In this document: piece after piece, positions 50,615 to 58,963 of the stretch
Layout: every line of letters starts with the position of its first letter
Position numbering within the stretch: position 1 is the first letter of the stretch
NCBI RefSeq assembly: GCF_030286555.1
Contig: NZ_JASVWF010000009.1
Coordinates: forward strand, 1 to 64,000
Length of the DNA stretch: 64,000 bases
Direction of reading: 5' to 3'
Source: Actinomycetospora termitidis
GTDB taxonomy: Bacteria; Actinomycetota; Actinomycetes; Mycobacteriales; Pseudonocardiaceae
The notes under the pieces: model-generated
The model's input: only the letters and a program-made list of their open reading frames with translations
Database searches by the model: none
What the model was told of the DNA's origin: nothing
Translations under genes and position numbers: made by a program

Positions 50615-51708
50615 GTGCTCCGCCGCGGGCGGAGTCTTCCGTCGTCGCGAGGCTCTCCACGCTCGACCGGTTCCTCCCGGTGTGGATCCTCGCGGCGATG
50701 GTGGTGGGGCTGCTGGCCGGCCGCCTGGTCCCCAGGCTGGGGGAGGCACTCGGGGCGGTCGCGGTCGACGGGGTCTCGCTGCCGATCGCCCTCGGCCTGC
50801 TCGGGATGATGTACCCGGTGCTGGCGAAGGTCCGCTACGACCGGCTCGACACCGTCACCGGCGATCGCCGACTGCTGGTCTCCTCGCTGGTGCTGAACTG
50901 GCTGATCGGCCCGGCGCTGATGTTCGCGCTGGCGTGGCTGCTGCTGCCCGACCTGCCCGAGTACCGCACCGGGCTGATCGTCGTCGGGCTCGCCCGCTGC
51001 ATCGCCATGGTCATCATCTGGAACGACCTCGCCCGCGGGGACCGTGAGGCCGCCGCCGTCCTCGTCGCGCTGAACTCGGTGTTCCAGGTGATCGCCTTCG
51101 GCGCACTGGGGTGGTTCTACCTCTCGGTGCTCCCGGCCTGGCTCGGGCTCCCGACGACGGGTCTCGACGTCTCGCCCTGGACGATCGTCCGGTCGGTGCT
51201 GATCTTCCTCGGCATCCCGCTGCTCGCCGGGTACCTGACCCGCCGGCTGGGGGAGCGCGCGAAGGGCCGCGACTGGTTCGAGTCCACGCTCCTGCCGCGG
51301 ATCGGGCCGTTCGCCCTGTACGGGCTGCTGTTCACCATCGTCATCCTCTTCGCCCTGCAGGGCGACGCCATCACCTCCCAGCCCCTCGACGTCGTCCGGA
51401 TCGCGCTGCCGCTGCTGATCTACTTCGCGGCGATGTGGGCCGGGTCCTACGCGCTCGGTCGCGCGGTCGGGCTGGGCTACGGGCGGACGACCACGCTCGC
51501 GTTCACCGCCGCGGGCAACAACTTCGAGCTCGCCATCGCCGTCGCGATCGCCACCTGGGGCGCCACCAGTGGACAGGCCCTCGCCGGGGTCGTCGGTCCC
51601 TTGATCGAGGTCCCCGTGCTCGTCGCCCTGGTCTACGTCTCGCTCGCGCTCCGACGCCGCCTGTTCCCCTCCACCGACCCCGCGCTCGAGGAGTCCCGTC
51701 GTGCCTGA
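50611..51708 (+). CDS. acr3: Arsenite efflux permease, ACR3 family
   Basis: A ten-helix permease of 365 residues. The essential Cys lies in GLARCIAMVIIWNDL (about residue 130) and the essential Glu in AAGNNFELAIAVAIATWG (about 307), both diagnostic of ACR3 arsenite/H+ antiporters. GTG 50611 overlaps arsR, and its own end overlaps arsC by eight bases. Confidence 0.95.
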   Translation: MSAPPRAESSVVARLSTLDRFLPVWILAAMVVGLLAGRLVPRLGEALGAVAVDGVSLPIALGLLGMMYPVLAKVRYDRLDTVTGDRRLLVSSLVLNWLIGPALMFALAWLLLPDLPEYRTGLIVVGLARCIAMVIIWNDLARGDREAAAVLVALNSVFQVIAFGALGWFYLSVLPAWLGLPTTGLDVSPWTIVRSVLIFLGIPLLAGYLTRRLGERAKGRDWFESTLLPRIGPFALYGLLFTIVILFALQGDAITSQPLDVVRIALPLLIYFAAMWAGSYALGRAVGLGYGRTTTLAFTAAGNNFELAIAVAIATWGATSGQALAGVVGPLIEVPVLVALVYVSLALRRRLFPSTDPALEESRRA

Positions 51709-52111
51709 CGTCCCCGAGGTGCTGTTCGTCTGCGTGCACAACGCGGGCCGATCCCAGATGGCCGCCGCGCTGCTCGCCCACCACGCCGCCGGGCGGGTCC
51801 GGGTCCGCTCTGCCGGGTCCGCCCCGGCCGACACCATCAATCCCGCCGTCGTCGAGGTGATGGCCGAGCTGGGCATCGACCTGTCGGCTGAGGTCCCGAC
51901 GAAGCTGGGCGTCGACGACGTCAACGCCGCCGATGTCGTGATCACGATGGGCTGCGGGGACGCCTGCCCGGTCTTCCCCGGCAAGCGCTACCTCGACTGG
52001 CACCTCACCGACCCCGCCAGCCGGGACGTCGACGAGGTCCGGCCGATCCGGGACGACATCGACCGGCACGTCCGCGCGCTGCTGGCCGAGCTGACGACCA
52101 CCGCCGTCTGA
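51701..52111 (+). CDS. arsC: Arsenate reductase (LMW phosphatase-like ArsC)
   Basis: A 136-residue arsenate reductase of the low-molecular-weight phosphatase fold. The P-loop CVHNAGR (Cys11 to Arg17) is followed by the redox segment MGCGDACPVFPGKRYLDW with two further cysteines. It converts arsenate to arsenite for ACR3; in actinobacteria electrons may come from mycothiol/mycoredoxin or thioredoxin. GTG 51701 lies within the end of acr3. Confidence 0.94.
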   Translation: MPDVPEVLFVCVHNAGRSQMAAALLAHHAAGRVRVRSAGSAPADTINPAVVEVMAELGIDLSAEVPTKLGVDDVNAADVVITMGCGDACPVFPGKRYLDWHLTDPASRDVDEVRPIRDDIDRHVRALLAELTTTAV

Positions 52112-52114
52112 CCC

Positions 52115-53281
52115 GTGGTCCCCGGGGGCAGCGCGCCGGCCACGAGGGCGCGCGCGCTCACCGGGGCGGTCCTGCTCGACCTCGCGGTCAGCCCGCTGTT
52201 CGCCTGGGACGTCTTCACCGACAGCCTGCGCCGCGACCTCGGAGCCGGAGACACCCTGCTGGCCGGGGTGTTCTCCGTCGGGCTGCTCGCCTTCATGCTC
52301 GGCGTACTGGTGGGCGGCCGGGTCGCCGACGCCGTCTCCCCGCGCCGTCTCGCGCTCGTCGCGCTGGTCGGCTCGGTCGCCGGGCTGCTGGCCACCGGCG
52401 TCGCCACCGCGCCCGGGGTGCTGTTCGTGACCTTCGGGGTCCTGGTCGGTGGCTCGACCGGGCTCGGCTATGCCACCGCCGTGCGGGTCGCCGGCACCGT
52501 CGGCACCCGACGCGGTCTCGCGCTCGGCCTGGTCGTCAGCGCCTACGCCGCCGGAACCGCGCTCCTCGCTCCGCTCGCCTCCCGGTTGCTCGACCTGCTC
52601 GGGCGTACCTCGACCTTCCTCGTGCTCGCCGCGGTGCTCGGGGCCGTCCTCGCGGTCGCCGCGGTGCTCGTGCCCGGGGCCACGCCGCGTCCACGGCACG
52701 ACGAGACCAGGTCGAGCTGTCCTGCGGTGACCAGCCCGCGCCGCGCCGTGGTGGCGCTGTGGCTGGCGTTCGGGCTGGGTAGTGCCCCCGGACTCGCCGC
52801 CTTCGCGCAGGCCGGTGCCCTCACCGGCACCGCCGGGTCGACCGTCCTGGCCGTCACGCTGATCAACGTCGGGAACTTCGCCGGCCGGCTGGTCGCAGGA
52901 CCGGTCTCCGATCGCCTCGGCCGCCGGACGGCGCTGCATCTCGACGCAGCGCTGCTGGTTCTCGCGTGTCTCCCCCTGGCCCTGGGCGCCACCGGGCCCG
53001 TGGCGCTGGCCGGTCTGCTGCTTCTCGGCACCCAGTACGGGGCGCTGTCGGTGCTCGCCCCGGCTGCCACCGCCGACGTCGTTCCGGCGGACCGCTTCGG
53101 CACCACCTACGGGCAGGTGTTCACCGGCTGGGGCCTCGCCGGACTCACGGCCCCCGTCGGAGCCACCGCGCTCGCCGCCGCCAGCGGCCATGCCACCGTC
53201 TTCGCGGCGTTCCTCGTCGTCGCGGTCCTGGTGTGGACGTCGGTGGCCGGCTACGCCCGGCTCTCCCGCCCGCCGCCGTGA
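52115..53281 (+). CDS. MFS transporter in the arsenic operon
   Basis: A 388-residue major facilitator with 12 hydrophobic segments, a GGRVADAVSPRR loop between helices two and three and GPVSDRLGRRTAL in the second half; it resembles oxalate/formate-type or multidrug MFS proteins. GTG 52115 is three bases after the arsC stop, so it belongs to the ars operon. ArsJ is an MFS arsenic exporter but always pairs with a GAPDH gene, absent here. It may export an organoarsenical linked to ArsI; this is inference. Confidence 0.82.
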   Translation: MVPGGSAPATRARALTGAVLLDLAVSPLFAWDVFTDSLRRDLGAGDTLLAGVFSVGLLAFMLGVLVGGRVADAVSPRRLALVALVGSVAGLLATGVATAPGVLFVTFGVLVGGSTGLGYATAVRVAGTVGTRRGLALGLVVSAYAAGTALLAPLASRLLDLLGRTSTFLVLAAVLGAVLAVAAVLVPGATPRPRHDETRSSCPAVTSPRRAVVALWLAFGLGSAPGLAAFAQAGALTGTAGSTVLAVTLINVGNFAGRLVAGPVSDRLGRRTALHLDAALLVLACLPLALGATGPVALAGLLLLGTQYGALSVLAPAATADVVPADRFGTTYGQVFTGWGLAGLTAPVGATALAAASGHATVFAAFLVVAVLVWTSVAGYARLSRPPP

Positions 53282-53327
53282 GCGGGCCGTCGACGGGCCG
53301 TGGGTACACCTCCACCCCGAGCGACGG

Positions 53328-53798
53328 TCAGAGCGGCTTGATGTCCGGGTCGGCGTACTCGCGCATCAGGTCGAGCAGCATCTCCTGGCGCCGGTCCTCG
53401 AGCCGTGGGGTGGCATGCGGCGCATCGGGTGCCTCCTCGCCGCGCGCGGCGGGCAGGTCGGCGCCCTCGTCGTCGGAGACGTGGGCCATCGCCCACTGCC
53501 CGAACGCGCGCGCGGAGACCACGCCCTCGTCGAGCGTCTCCACCGTCTCGTGGCGCGGGTCGGAGGCGATCGTGGCGTACAGGTCGCGGACCGTGGTCTC
53601 CTCGCCCTCGAGCACCTGGACGAAGGTGTCCTGCCACACGAGGAGAGCTCCGCTGAGCCCGAGAGCGGGGTTCTTGCGCCGCGACACCTCGAAGATCTCG
53701 TCGATCTCGGCGGGCCGGTTCTCGCGACCCATGGTGGTGTGGCTGCGATAGACCAGGCGGAAGACCTGCTCCCCGAGATCCGCGGTCGTGTCGGTCAC
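53328..53798 (-). CDS. BLUF-domain blue-light photoreceptor
   Basis: A 156-residue BLUF protein. The flavin-switch residues are in place: Tyr17 in RLVYRS, Asn43 in RRKNPALG, Gln61 in FVQVLEG, and Trp102/Met104 in QWAMAHV, matching the AppA spacing. Blue light on FAD would rearrange this hydrogen-bond network. The short C-terminus (residues 110-156) has an acidic linker and one helix but no output domain, so it must act through a partner. GTG 53798 follows AGGAG. It is divergent from the DUF4180 gene. Confidence 0.9.
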   Translation of the reverse strand: MTDTTADLGEQVFRLVYRSHTTMGRENRPAEIDEIFEVSRRKNPALGLSGALLVWQDTFVQVLEGEETTVRDLYATIASDPRHETVETLDEGVVSARAFGQWAMAHVSDDEGADLPAARGEEAPDAPHATPRLEDRRQEMLLDLMREYADPDIKPL

Positions 53799-53911
53799 GT
53801 CGTCGCACTCCTTCACTGCGGGTGGAGGGGCGGGTATGCCCGGGCCCGGGGAAGGCCACACCGGGAGAATCGGCTTGCCCGACCCACGCGGGCACCGCTG
53901 GGATCACCGGC
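53799..53911. promoter_or_regulatory. Divergent spacer BLUF / DUF4180
   Basis: 113 bases between two divergent starts. AAGGAGTGC on the leftward strand is the BLUF ribosome site. No distinct promoter or palindrome was recognised. Confidence 0.3.
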
Positions 53912-54241
53912 ATGGAGAACGTCCTGACCCTGCCCGACGACGGCCCGCCGATCGACGGCGAGCGTGCGGCGACCGACGTGCTGGGCGAGGCGTTCGGCGC
54001 GGGCGCGGACACCGTCGTCGTGCCGGTCGGGCGGCTCTCACCGGACTTCTTCGTCCTGCGCACCGGGGTCGCGGGCGCGATCACGCAGAAGTTCGTCCAG
54101 TACGGGGTCCGGCTGGTCGTGCTCGGAGAGCCCGCGGCGGTGGCCGGCCCGGTCGCGGACTGGACGCGGGAGGCGAACCAGGGACGGGAGCTGTGGTTCG
54201 TCGCCGACGCCGCAGAACTCCAGCGTCGTCTTGGCGGGTGA
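53912..54241 (+). CDS. DUF4180 domain protein
   Basis: A 109-residue protein covering the whole DUF4180 domain: VVVPVGRLSPDFFVLRTGVAG, ITQKFVQYGVRLVVLGE and REANQGRELWFVADAAEL. This resembles the STAS-like DUF4325/4180 group with unknown function. The second half of the gene is overlapped on the other strand by the CPBP protein gene. No ribosome site stands out before ATG 53912. Confidence 0.82.
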   Translation: MENVLTLPDDGPPIDGERAATDVLGEAFGAGADTVVVPVGRLSPDFFVLRTGVAGAITQKFVQYGVRLVVLGEPAAVAGPVADWTREANQGRELWFVADAAELQRRLGG

Positions 54242-55006
54242 GGTCCACACCGCGACCGTGCCGGCCAGCAGCGTCGTGAGGACCAGGGCGGCGACCGCCG
54301 GCACCAGCCCGCGGGAGCCGAGCAGGTCGACGGAGGCGTTCAGGGCCGCGTGGAGCACGATCGCGGCCGTGACCCCGCCGCGCAGCCGTTCCGAGACCCA
54401 CCACGCGAGGTAGCTCAGCGGCACGCAGGTCAGCAGGAACACCCCGGCCTGCACGGAGAACAGGCCCGCGGCGTGCTGGCTCGTCCCCGCGAGCAGATAG
54501 AGCGGCAGGTGCCACAGGCCCCAGGCGAGCCCGAGGACGACCGCGGTCGCACCCGGCGTCAGGAACCGGCGCAGCCGTGGCTGGGCGTAGCCCCGCCACC
54601 CGAACTCCTCGGCCAGCGGGCCCGCCGCGAGCACGCCGACGGCGTACACGAGCGGTCCACCGACGCCGGCCACGACCCGTCCCGGGCTGCTCGGGTCGAG
54701 GTCCGGGTCGAGCGTCGCCGCGACGACGACGGGTCCCGCGCCGGCGATCAGCGCGGCCGGAAGCCAGCGCACCGTGGCGGCCAGCACCTCACGCGGCCGT
54801 CGCCTCGGGAACCGTCGGCCCGCGAGCCACAGCACGAGCGCCGCCAGCGTCGGACCCGATGTCCCGACCAGGAACAGGACGAAGGCGGGCCCGTGGCGGA
54901 CGTCCGGGCCGAACCACGGCGCCAGGAACAGCGGGATCCAGCTGAGGGCGAGGACCAGCGTCCCGAACAGGACGAGGTCGACGCGGGTGCGCGACGGATC
55001 GGACAT
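54038..55006 (-). CDS. CPBP family intramembrane metalloprotease-like protein with antisense-encoded tail
   Basis: A 322-residue membrane protein with about eight helices. CPBP/Abi motifs are AEEFGWRGY, HLPLYLL and the final HAALN, which form the intramembrane protease site (Rce1-like). The fold normally ends near residue 255; here the frame runs on for about 65 polar residues that are encoded opposite the DUF4180 gene. Either this is a genuine tail or an ancestral stop was lost. GGAGGC lies before ATG 55006. Family members process bacteriocins or signalling proteins; no peptide gene is adjacent. Confidence 0.82.
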   Translation of the reverse strand: MSDPSRTRVDLVLFGTLVLALSWIPLFLAPWFGPDVRHGPAFVLFLVGTSGPTLAALVLWLAGRRFPRRRPREVLAATVRWLPAALIAGAGPVVVAATLDPDLDPSSPGRVVAGVGGPLVYAVGVLAAGPLAEEFGWRGYAQPRLRRFLTPGATAVVLGLAWGLWHLPLYLLAGTSQHAAGLFSVQAGVFLLTCVPLSYLAWWVSERLRGGVTAAIVLHAALNASVDLLGSRGLVPAVAALVLTTLLAGTVAVWTSPAKTTLEFCGVGDEPQLPSLVRLPRPVRDRAGHRRGLSEHDQPDPVLDELLRDRARDPGAQDEEVR

Positions 55007-55164
55007 CGGGGCCTCCCGTGAGACGGTTGCCCCGACAGCGTCGAGCGGCCGCGCCCGCGGGACCCGCCGGTACGCCCCCGCATCCGGGGTGGGGTTGTCC
55101 CCACCCCCGGCACGGAGGTCCACCGGCTGCCGCGTCGGCCGGGGGAGGACGAGGGTCTTCGATC

Positions 55165-56382
55165 ATGACGACCGTGCAGCGCGCCGGACGGCGCCTCGCC
55201 CACCTCGCCGCGGGCATCCCCACCGGCACCGCCACCTTCGCGGTGGTGCTCACCGGTCTGCTCCTCGGCGCGGTGACGACCCTGATCTGGATCGGTCTCC
55301 CGATCCTCGCCGGCACGCTGGCCGTCGCCCGGTGGTTCGCGGGGCTCGAGCGCGACGCCGTGAGCTGGGGGAGCGGTCGACCGCTGCCCCCGCACGCCTA
55401 CCGCGACGGCCGTGCCCTGGCGGACCCGCAGCGGTGGCGGGACGCGGTGCACGCGATCGTCGGGTTCCCGGTCCTGCTCGTGACGGGCGTGCTGGCGATC
55501 TCCTGGGCGGGCTCGGCGCTCGGCCTGACCCTCTACGTCGCCTGGGAGTGGGCTCTGCCCCGGGACTCCACGTACGAGGGGCTGCTGGACCTCGCGCTCG
55601 GTATCCCGGGCCGCGGCCCCGACATCGCCGCGAACACCGTCCTCGGGCTGGTCCTGCTCGCGACGCTCCCGCCGGTGCTGGCCGGGCTCACCGCCGTGCG
55701 GCGCGGACTCGGCCGGGCGCTCCTGGCCAGTTCGTCGGAGACCCGGGTCGCCGCGTCCGAGGCGGGACGACGCTCGGCGATCGCCGCCGAGGCGAGCACG
55801 CTGCGCCGGGTCGAACGGGACCTGCACGACGGGCCCCAGCAGCGCCTCGTCCGGATGACGATGGACCTGGAGGCCCTCGGCCGGCGGCTGGACGACGATC
55901 CGGGCCGCGCGCGGGTGCTCCTCGACGAGACCCTCGTGCAGAGCCGGGAGGCGCTCGCCGAGCTGCGCTCGCTCGGGCGGGGGATCGCGCCACCGGTGCT
56001 CGCCGACCGCGGGTTGGAGGCCGCCGTCGCCGCCGCGGCCGGGAGGTGCCCGGTGCCGACCACCGTCGACGTCGACCCGGCGCTGACCCGCCGTCCCGAC
56101 CCCGCCGTCGAGACCGCCGCGTACTTCGTGGTGAGCGAGGCGCTCGCGAACGTCGCCAAGCACGCCCGCGCGACGTCGTGCGAGGTGGAGGTCGCGAGGT
56201 CGGGGGACACGCTCCGCGTCCGGGTCCGTGACGACGGGTGCGGCGGGGCGCACCCGGGGAAGGGCCACGGCCTGGCGGGCCTGGCCGAGCGGGTCGCGGC
56301 CGTCGACGGGGCGCTGGAGGTCCGCAGCCGGCCGGGCGCGGGGACCACCCTCGTCGCGACCTTCCCGGTGGAGCGCGCGTGA
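55165..56382 (+). CDS. NarL-type sensor histidine kinase
   Basis: A 405-residue kinase. The first 190 residues hold four membrane segments and resemble the actinobacterial putative-sensor domain. The HisKA_3 helix contains the phosphorylated His (RVERDLHDGPQQRL), and the HATPase_c domain follows (ALANVAKHARA, DDGCGG, GHGLAGLAERV). It forms an operon with the response regulator through a GTGA overlap. The stimulus is unknown; the divergent CPBP membrane protein may be a target. Confidence 0.92.
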   Translation: MTTVQRAGRRLAHLAAGIPTGTATFAVVLTGLLLGAVTTLIWIGLPILAGTLAVARWFAGLERDAVSWGSGRPLPPHAYRDGRALADPQRWRDAVHAIVGFPVLLVTGVLAISWAGSALGLTLYVAWEWALPRDSTYEGLLDLALGIPGRGPDIAANTVLGLVLLATLPPVLAGLTAVRRGLGRALLASSSETRVAASEAGRRSAIAAEASTLRRVERDLHDGPQQRLVRMTMDLEALGRRLDDDPGRARVLLDETLVQSREALAELRSLGRGIAPPVLADRGLEAAVAAAAGRCPVPTTVDVDPALTRRPDPAVETAAYFVVSEALANVAKHARATSCEVEVARSGDTLRVRVRDDGCGGAHPGKGHGLAGLAERVAAVDGALEVRSRPGAGTTLVATFPVERA

Positions 56383-57044
56383 CGACGGTCGTGGTCGCCG
56401 AGGACTCCGTCCTGCTGCGCGAGGGCCTGGTGCGGCTGCTCGACGAGTGCGGGGCGACCGTCCTGGCCGCGGTCGACGACGGCCCGTCGCTGGTGGAGGC
56501 GGTCTGCGAGCACGAGCCGGACGTGGCCGTGGTCGACGTCCGGATGCCGCCGGACTACACCGACGAGGGCCTGCGCGCCGCGCTGGAGGCCCGGCGACGG
56601 CGACCGGGCACGGCCGTCCTCGTGCTCTCGCAGTACGTGGAGCCCGCGTACGCAGCCGAACTGCTGGCCGCGGGCGCCGTCGGCTACCTCCTCAAGGACC
56701 GGGTCACCCGCCTCGAGGACCTCGCGGACGCGGTCGACCGCGTGGCCGCCGGGGGCACCGTCCTGGATCCCGAGATCGTCGCGGCACTGCTCGGCGAACG
56801 GCGGCGCCGGGACCCGCTCGCCCGGCTCACCCCGCGCGAGCGGGAGGTGCTGGGGCAGGTCGCCGAGGGCCGGAGCAATGCCGCGATCGGGCGCGCGCTG
56901 GTGCTGAGCCAGGGCGCCGTCGAGAAGCACATCTCCTCGATCTTCGACAAGCTGGACCTGCACGAGGCGTCCGGCGACGACCACCGGCGGGTCATGGCGG
57001 TCCTGGCGTGGCTGGGGGTCGTCGCCGACCGGACGCGGGACTGA
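56379..57044 (+). CDS. NarL/LuxR-type response regulator
   Basis: A protein of 221 residues with a receiver domain (phosphoacceptor Asp53 in VVDVRMP, Lys in LLKDR) and a C-terminal LuxR helix-turn-helix (LTPREREVLGQVAEGRSNAA). GTG 56379 overlaps the kinase stop, so it is the cognate partner. It is followed by a Nudix gene after 17 bases, which may be in the same transcript. Confidence 0.93.
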   Translation: MTTVVVAEDSVLLREGLVRLLDECGATVLAAVDDGPSLVEAVCEHEPDVAVVDVRMPPDYTDEGLRAALEARRRRPGTAVLVLSQYVEPAYAAELLAAGAVGYLLKDRVTRLEDLADAVDRVAAGGTVLDPEIVAALLGERRRRDPLARLTPREREVLGQVAEGRSNAAIGRALVLSQGAVEKHISSIFDKLDLHEASGDDHRRVMAVLAWLGVVADRTRD

Positions 57045-57061
57045 CGCGGGAGGATGACCGC

Positions 57062-57535
57062 GTGGCTCGCGTGGACTTCTTCGACGACCCGGCCGCGCCG
57101 AAGGCGACGACCCGCATCCCCGGCGCCTCGGCCGCCGTGCGGGACGAGCAGGGGCGGCTGCTGCTGATCCGGCGCGAGGACACTGGCCAGTGGGCGCTGC
57201 CCGGCGGCATCTTCGAGCTGGACGAGACGATCGCGGAGTGCGCGGTGCGGGAGACGCGCGAGGAGGCCGGGGTCGACATCGAGGTGACCGGGCTGGTCGG
57301 GATCTACACCGACCCGCGGCACGTGGCCCTGCTCGACGACGGCCGCGCGATCCAGCCCCTCGGGGTCTGCTTCCACGCGCGTCCGATCGGCGGCGAGGCC
57401 CGGCCGGACGGGGTCGAGACGATCGACGTCGCGTGGGTCGAGCCGGAGCGGATCGGCGAGTACGACCTCTTCCTCACGCATCGCGCCCGGATCGCCGACG
57501 CGCTGTCCGGCGACCCTCAGCCGCGGCTGGCCTGA
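57062..57535 (+). CDS. Nudix hydrolase
   Basis: A 157-residue Nudix protein with a complete Nudix box (GGIFELDETIAECAVRETRE, then EAG). It hydrolyses a nucleoside diphosphate linked to another moiety; the YTDPRHVAL segment is common in ADP-sugar/NDP-type members, but the substrate cannot be assigned. GTG 57062 follows GGAGGATGACC. The 3' end overlaps the convergent DinB gene by 19 bases. Confidence 0.9.
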   Translation: MARVDFFDDPAAPKATTRIPGASAAVRDEQGRLLLIRREDTGQWALPGGIFELDETIAECAVRETREEAGVDIEVTGLVGIYTDPRHVALLDDGRAIQPLGVCFHARPIGGEARPDGVETIDVAWVEPERIGEYDLFLTHRARIADALSGDPQPRLA

Positions 57536-58116
57536 GTCGCGCGGCGGGCCTCCCGCTCGAGGCGCGCGACGTGGCCCTGGCGCTGGGCGGCGGCCAGGTT
57601 GCCCAGGTTGGAGTGGTCCCGGCGCAGGCCCGCCGCCCCGTCGAGCAGCTCACGGACGATGTCGGCGTGGCCGGCGTGCCGGTGGGTCTCGGCGGTCATG
57701 TGCACCAGGATCTGCTGCAGGGTGACCTCGGCGCGCTCCGCGGGCCAGTGCGGCACCCGGCCGGCGGCGTCGAGGTCGAGCGCGTCGATGGTCGCGTCGG
57801 AGTGCGCCGCCGCCCGGGTGTAGAGGTCGACGATCCCCTCCCGCGACTCCTCCGCGGCGGCCCACAGGTCGGCCTCGGGCTCGGTGTGCTCCTCGAACCA
57901 GTGCTCGGTCTCCGGGAACGGCCGGTCGAACACCACGCCGAAGTAGCCGGACTCGACGATCGCGAGGTGCTTGACCAGACCGAGGAGGTTCGTGCCGGTC
58001 GGGGTCATGGGCCGGCGCACGTCGTACTCGCCCAGCCCCTCCAGCTTCCAGAGCACGGCGTCACGCGCCTGCGCGAGGTACCGGTGCAGGGTGCTCTTCG
58101 CGTCGGGACCGGCCAT
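57517..58116 (-). CDS. DinB family protein (DUF664)
   Basis: A 199-residue DinB/YfiT-like four-helix protein. The metal-binding histidines are at KHLAIVESGYF (helix two) and the HMTAETHRHAGHADIVREL helix. In actinobacteria this fold includes mycothiol- or bacillithiol-type S-transferases, but most members are uncharacterised. ATG 58116 fits the usual start. It converges on the Nudix gene and overlaps it by 19 bases. Confidence 0.88.
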   Translation of the reverse strand: MAGPDAKSTLHRYLAQARDAVLWKLEGLGEYDVRRPMTPTGTNLLGLVKHLAIVESGYFGVVFDRPFPETEHWFEEHTEPEADLWAAAEESREGIVDLYTRAAAHSDATIDALDLDAAGRVPHWPAERAEVTLQQILVHMTAETHRHAGHADIVRELLDGAAGLRRDHSNLGNLAAAQRQGHVARLEREARRATQASRG

Positions 58117-58228
58117 GACGCCGAGCCTCCCACCTCCCCCGCCCGGAGCGCGGTCCGACCGATGAGGCATGGTCGGGGCGTCGGCGTGGAGCACGCCGCC
58201 ACCGGCGATGATGGGAGCAGGACCCGCG

Positions 58229-58960
58229 ATGACCGAGGGACGCACGGGCGTCAGCGAGGCGGACACCGAGGTCGACCGCACCTCGGCGGACTCCGCCACC
58301 GACGACACCGCGACCGGGCACGGGACCGGACCCGCCGTCGGGAACGGGTCGGGGAGCGCGCAGGACGAGGGCACCGAGCCGCAGGCGGGTGAGACCGTCC
58401 CGGCCGCGACGCTGCCCGGTGAGCAGCCCACCGAGGCGGAGCCGACCGAGGACCAGCCGACCGACGCTGCCGACGAGGGCAGGCACGCCGCGTCCGAGGA
58501 CGACGAGGCCTGGGCCGACGCCGAGGACAAGGCGTACAACCGCGAGCTCCGCAAGGGCCTCGCGTTCGGGCTGGCCGGCGGTCTGGTGGTCGGCGCGATC
58601 GTCGCGCTGCTGCTCGGGGCGTTCGTCTACCCCGGCTACCTGATGGGGCCGGGCAGCCCGGACGACACCGCGAACCAGGCGGTCACCGCGCTCACGGCCA
58701 AGGACGCCCCCGCCCTCGACCAGCTCTCCTGCCGCGGACCGGACGGGGCCGCGGTCTCGCAGCTCTCGCCGCAGGTCCTCCAGCTCGTCGCCTCGGTGAA
58801 GCCGTCGGGCCCGACGACCACGGTGATCGACACCGAGGCCCGGACCCCGGTCGACCTGACGCTGACCTTCCAGGGGCAGAGCCAGACCCTGCCCTCGGAG
58901 ATCGTGCTCGGGCAGTCGGGTGGCTCGTGGTGCGTGAAGGGGCTCGCGCAGCGGCAGTAG
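58229..58960 (+). CDS. Single-pass membrane protein with acidic N-terminal region
   Basis: A 243-residue protein. The first 105 residues are acidic and Thr/Glu/Asp/Pro-rich (probably disordered, cytoplasmic); one strong helix (about residues 115-140, GLAFGLAGGLVVGAIVALLL) follows, then an extracytoplasmic domain of about 100 residues with two cysteines (LSCRGPDG and SWCVKGL) that resembles DUF4878/NTF2-like lipoprotein domains. ATG 58229 has GGGAGCAGG upstream; earlier in-frame starts exist. The function is unknown. Confidence 0.7.
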   Translation: MTEGRTGVSEADTEVDRTSADSATDDTATGHGTGPAVGNGSGSAQDEGTEPQAGETVPAATLPGEQPTEAEPTEDQPTDAADEGRHAASEDDEAWADAEDKAYNRELRKGLAFGLAGGLVVGAIVALLLGAFVYPGYLMGPGSPDDTANQAVTALTAKDAPALDQLSCRGPDGAAVSQLSPQVLQLVASVKPSGPTTTVIDTEARTPVDLTLTFQGQSQTLPSEIVLGQSGGSWCVKGLAQRQ

Positions 58961-58963
58961 GGC

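Noticed and set aside
52115..53281. ArsJ assignment for the MFS gene
   Set aside because: ArsJ works with an adjacent GAPDH that makes 1-arseno-3-phosphoglycerate; no such gene is present, and the sequence looks like a general OFA/multidrug-type MFS.
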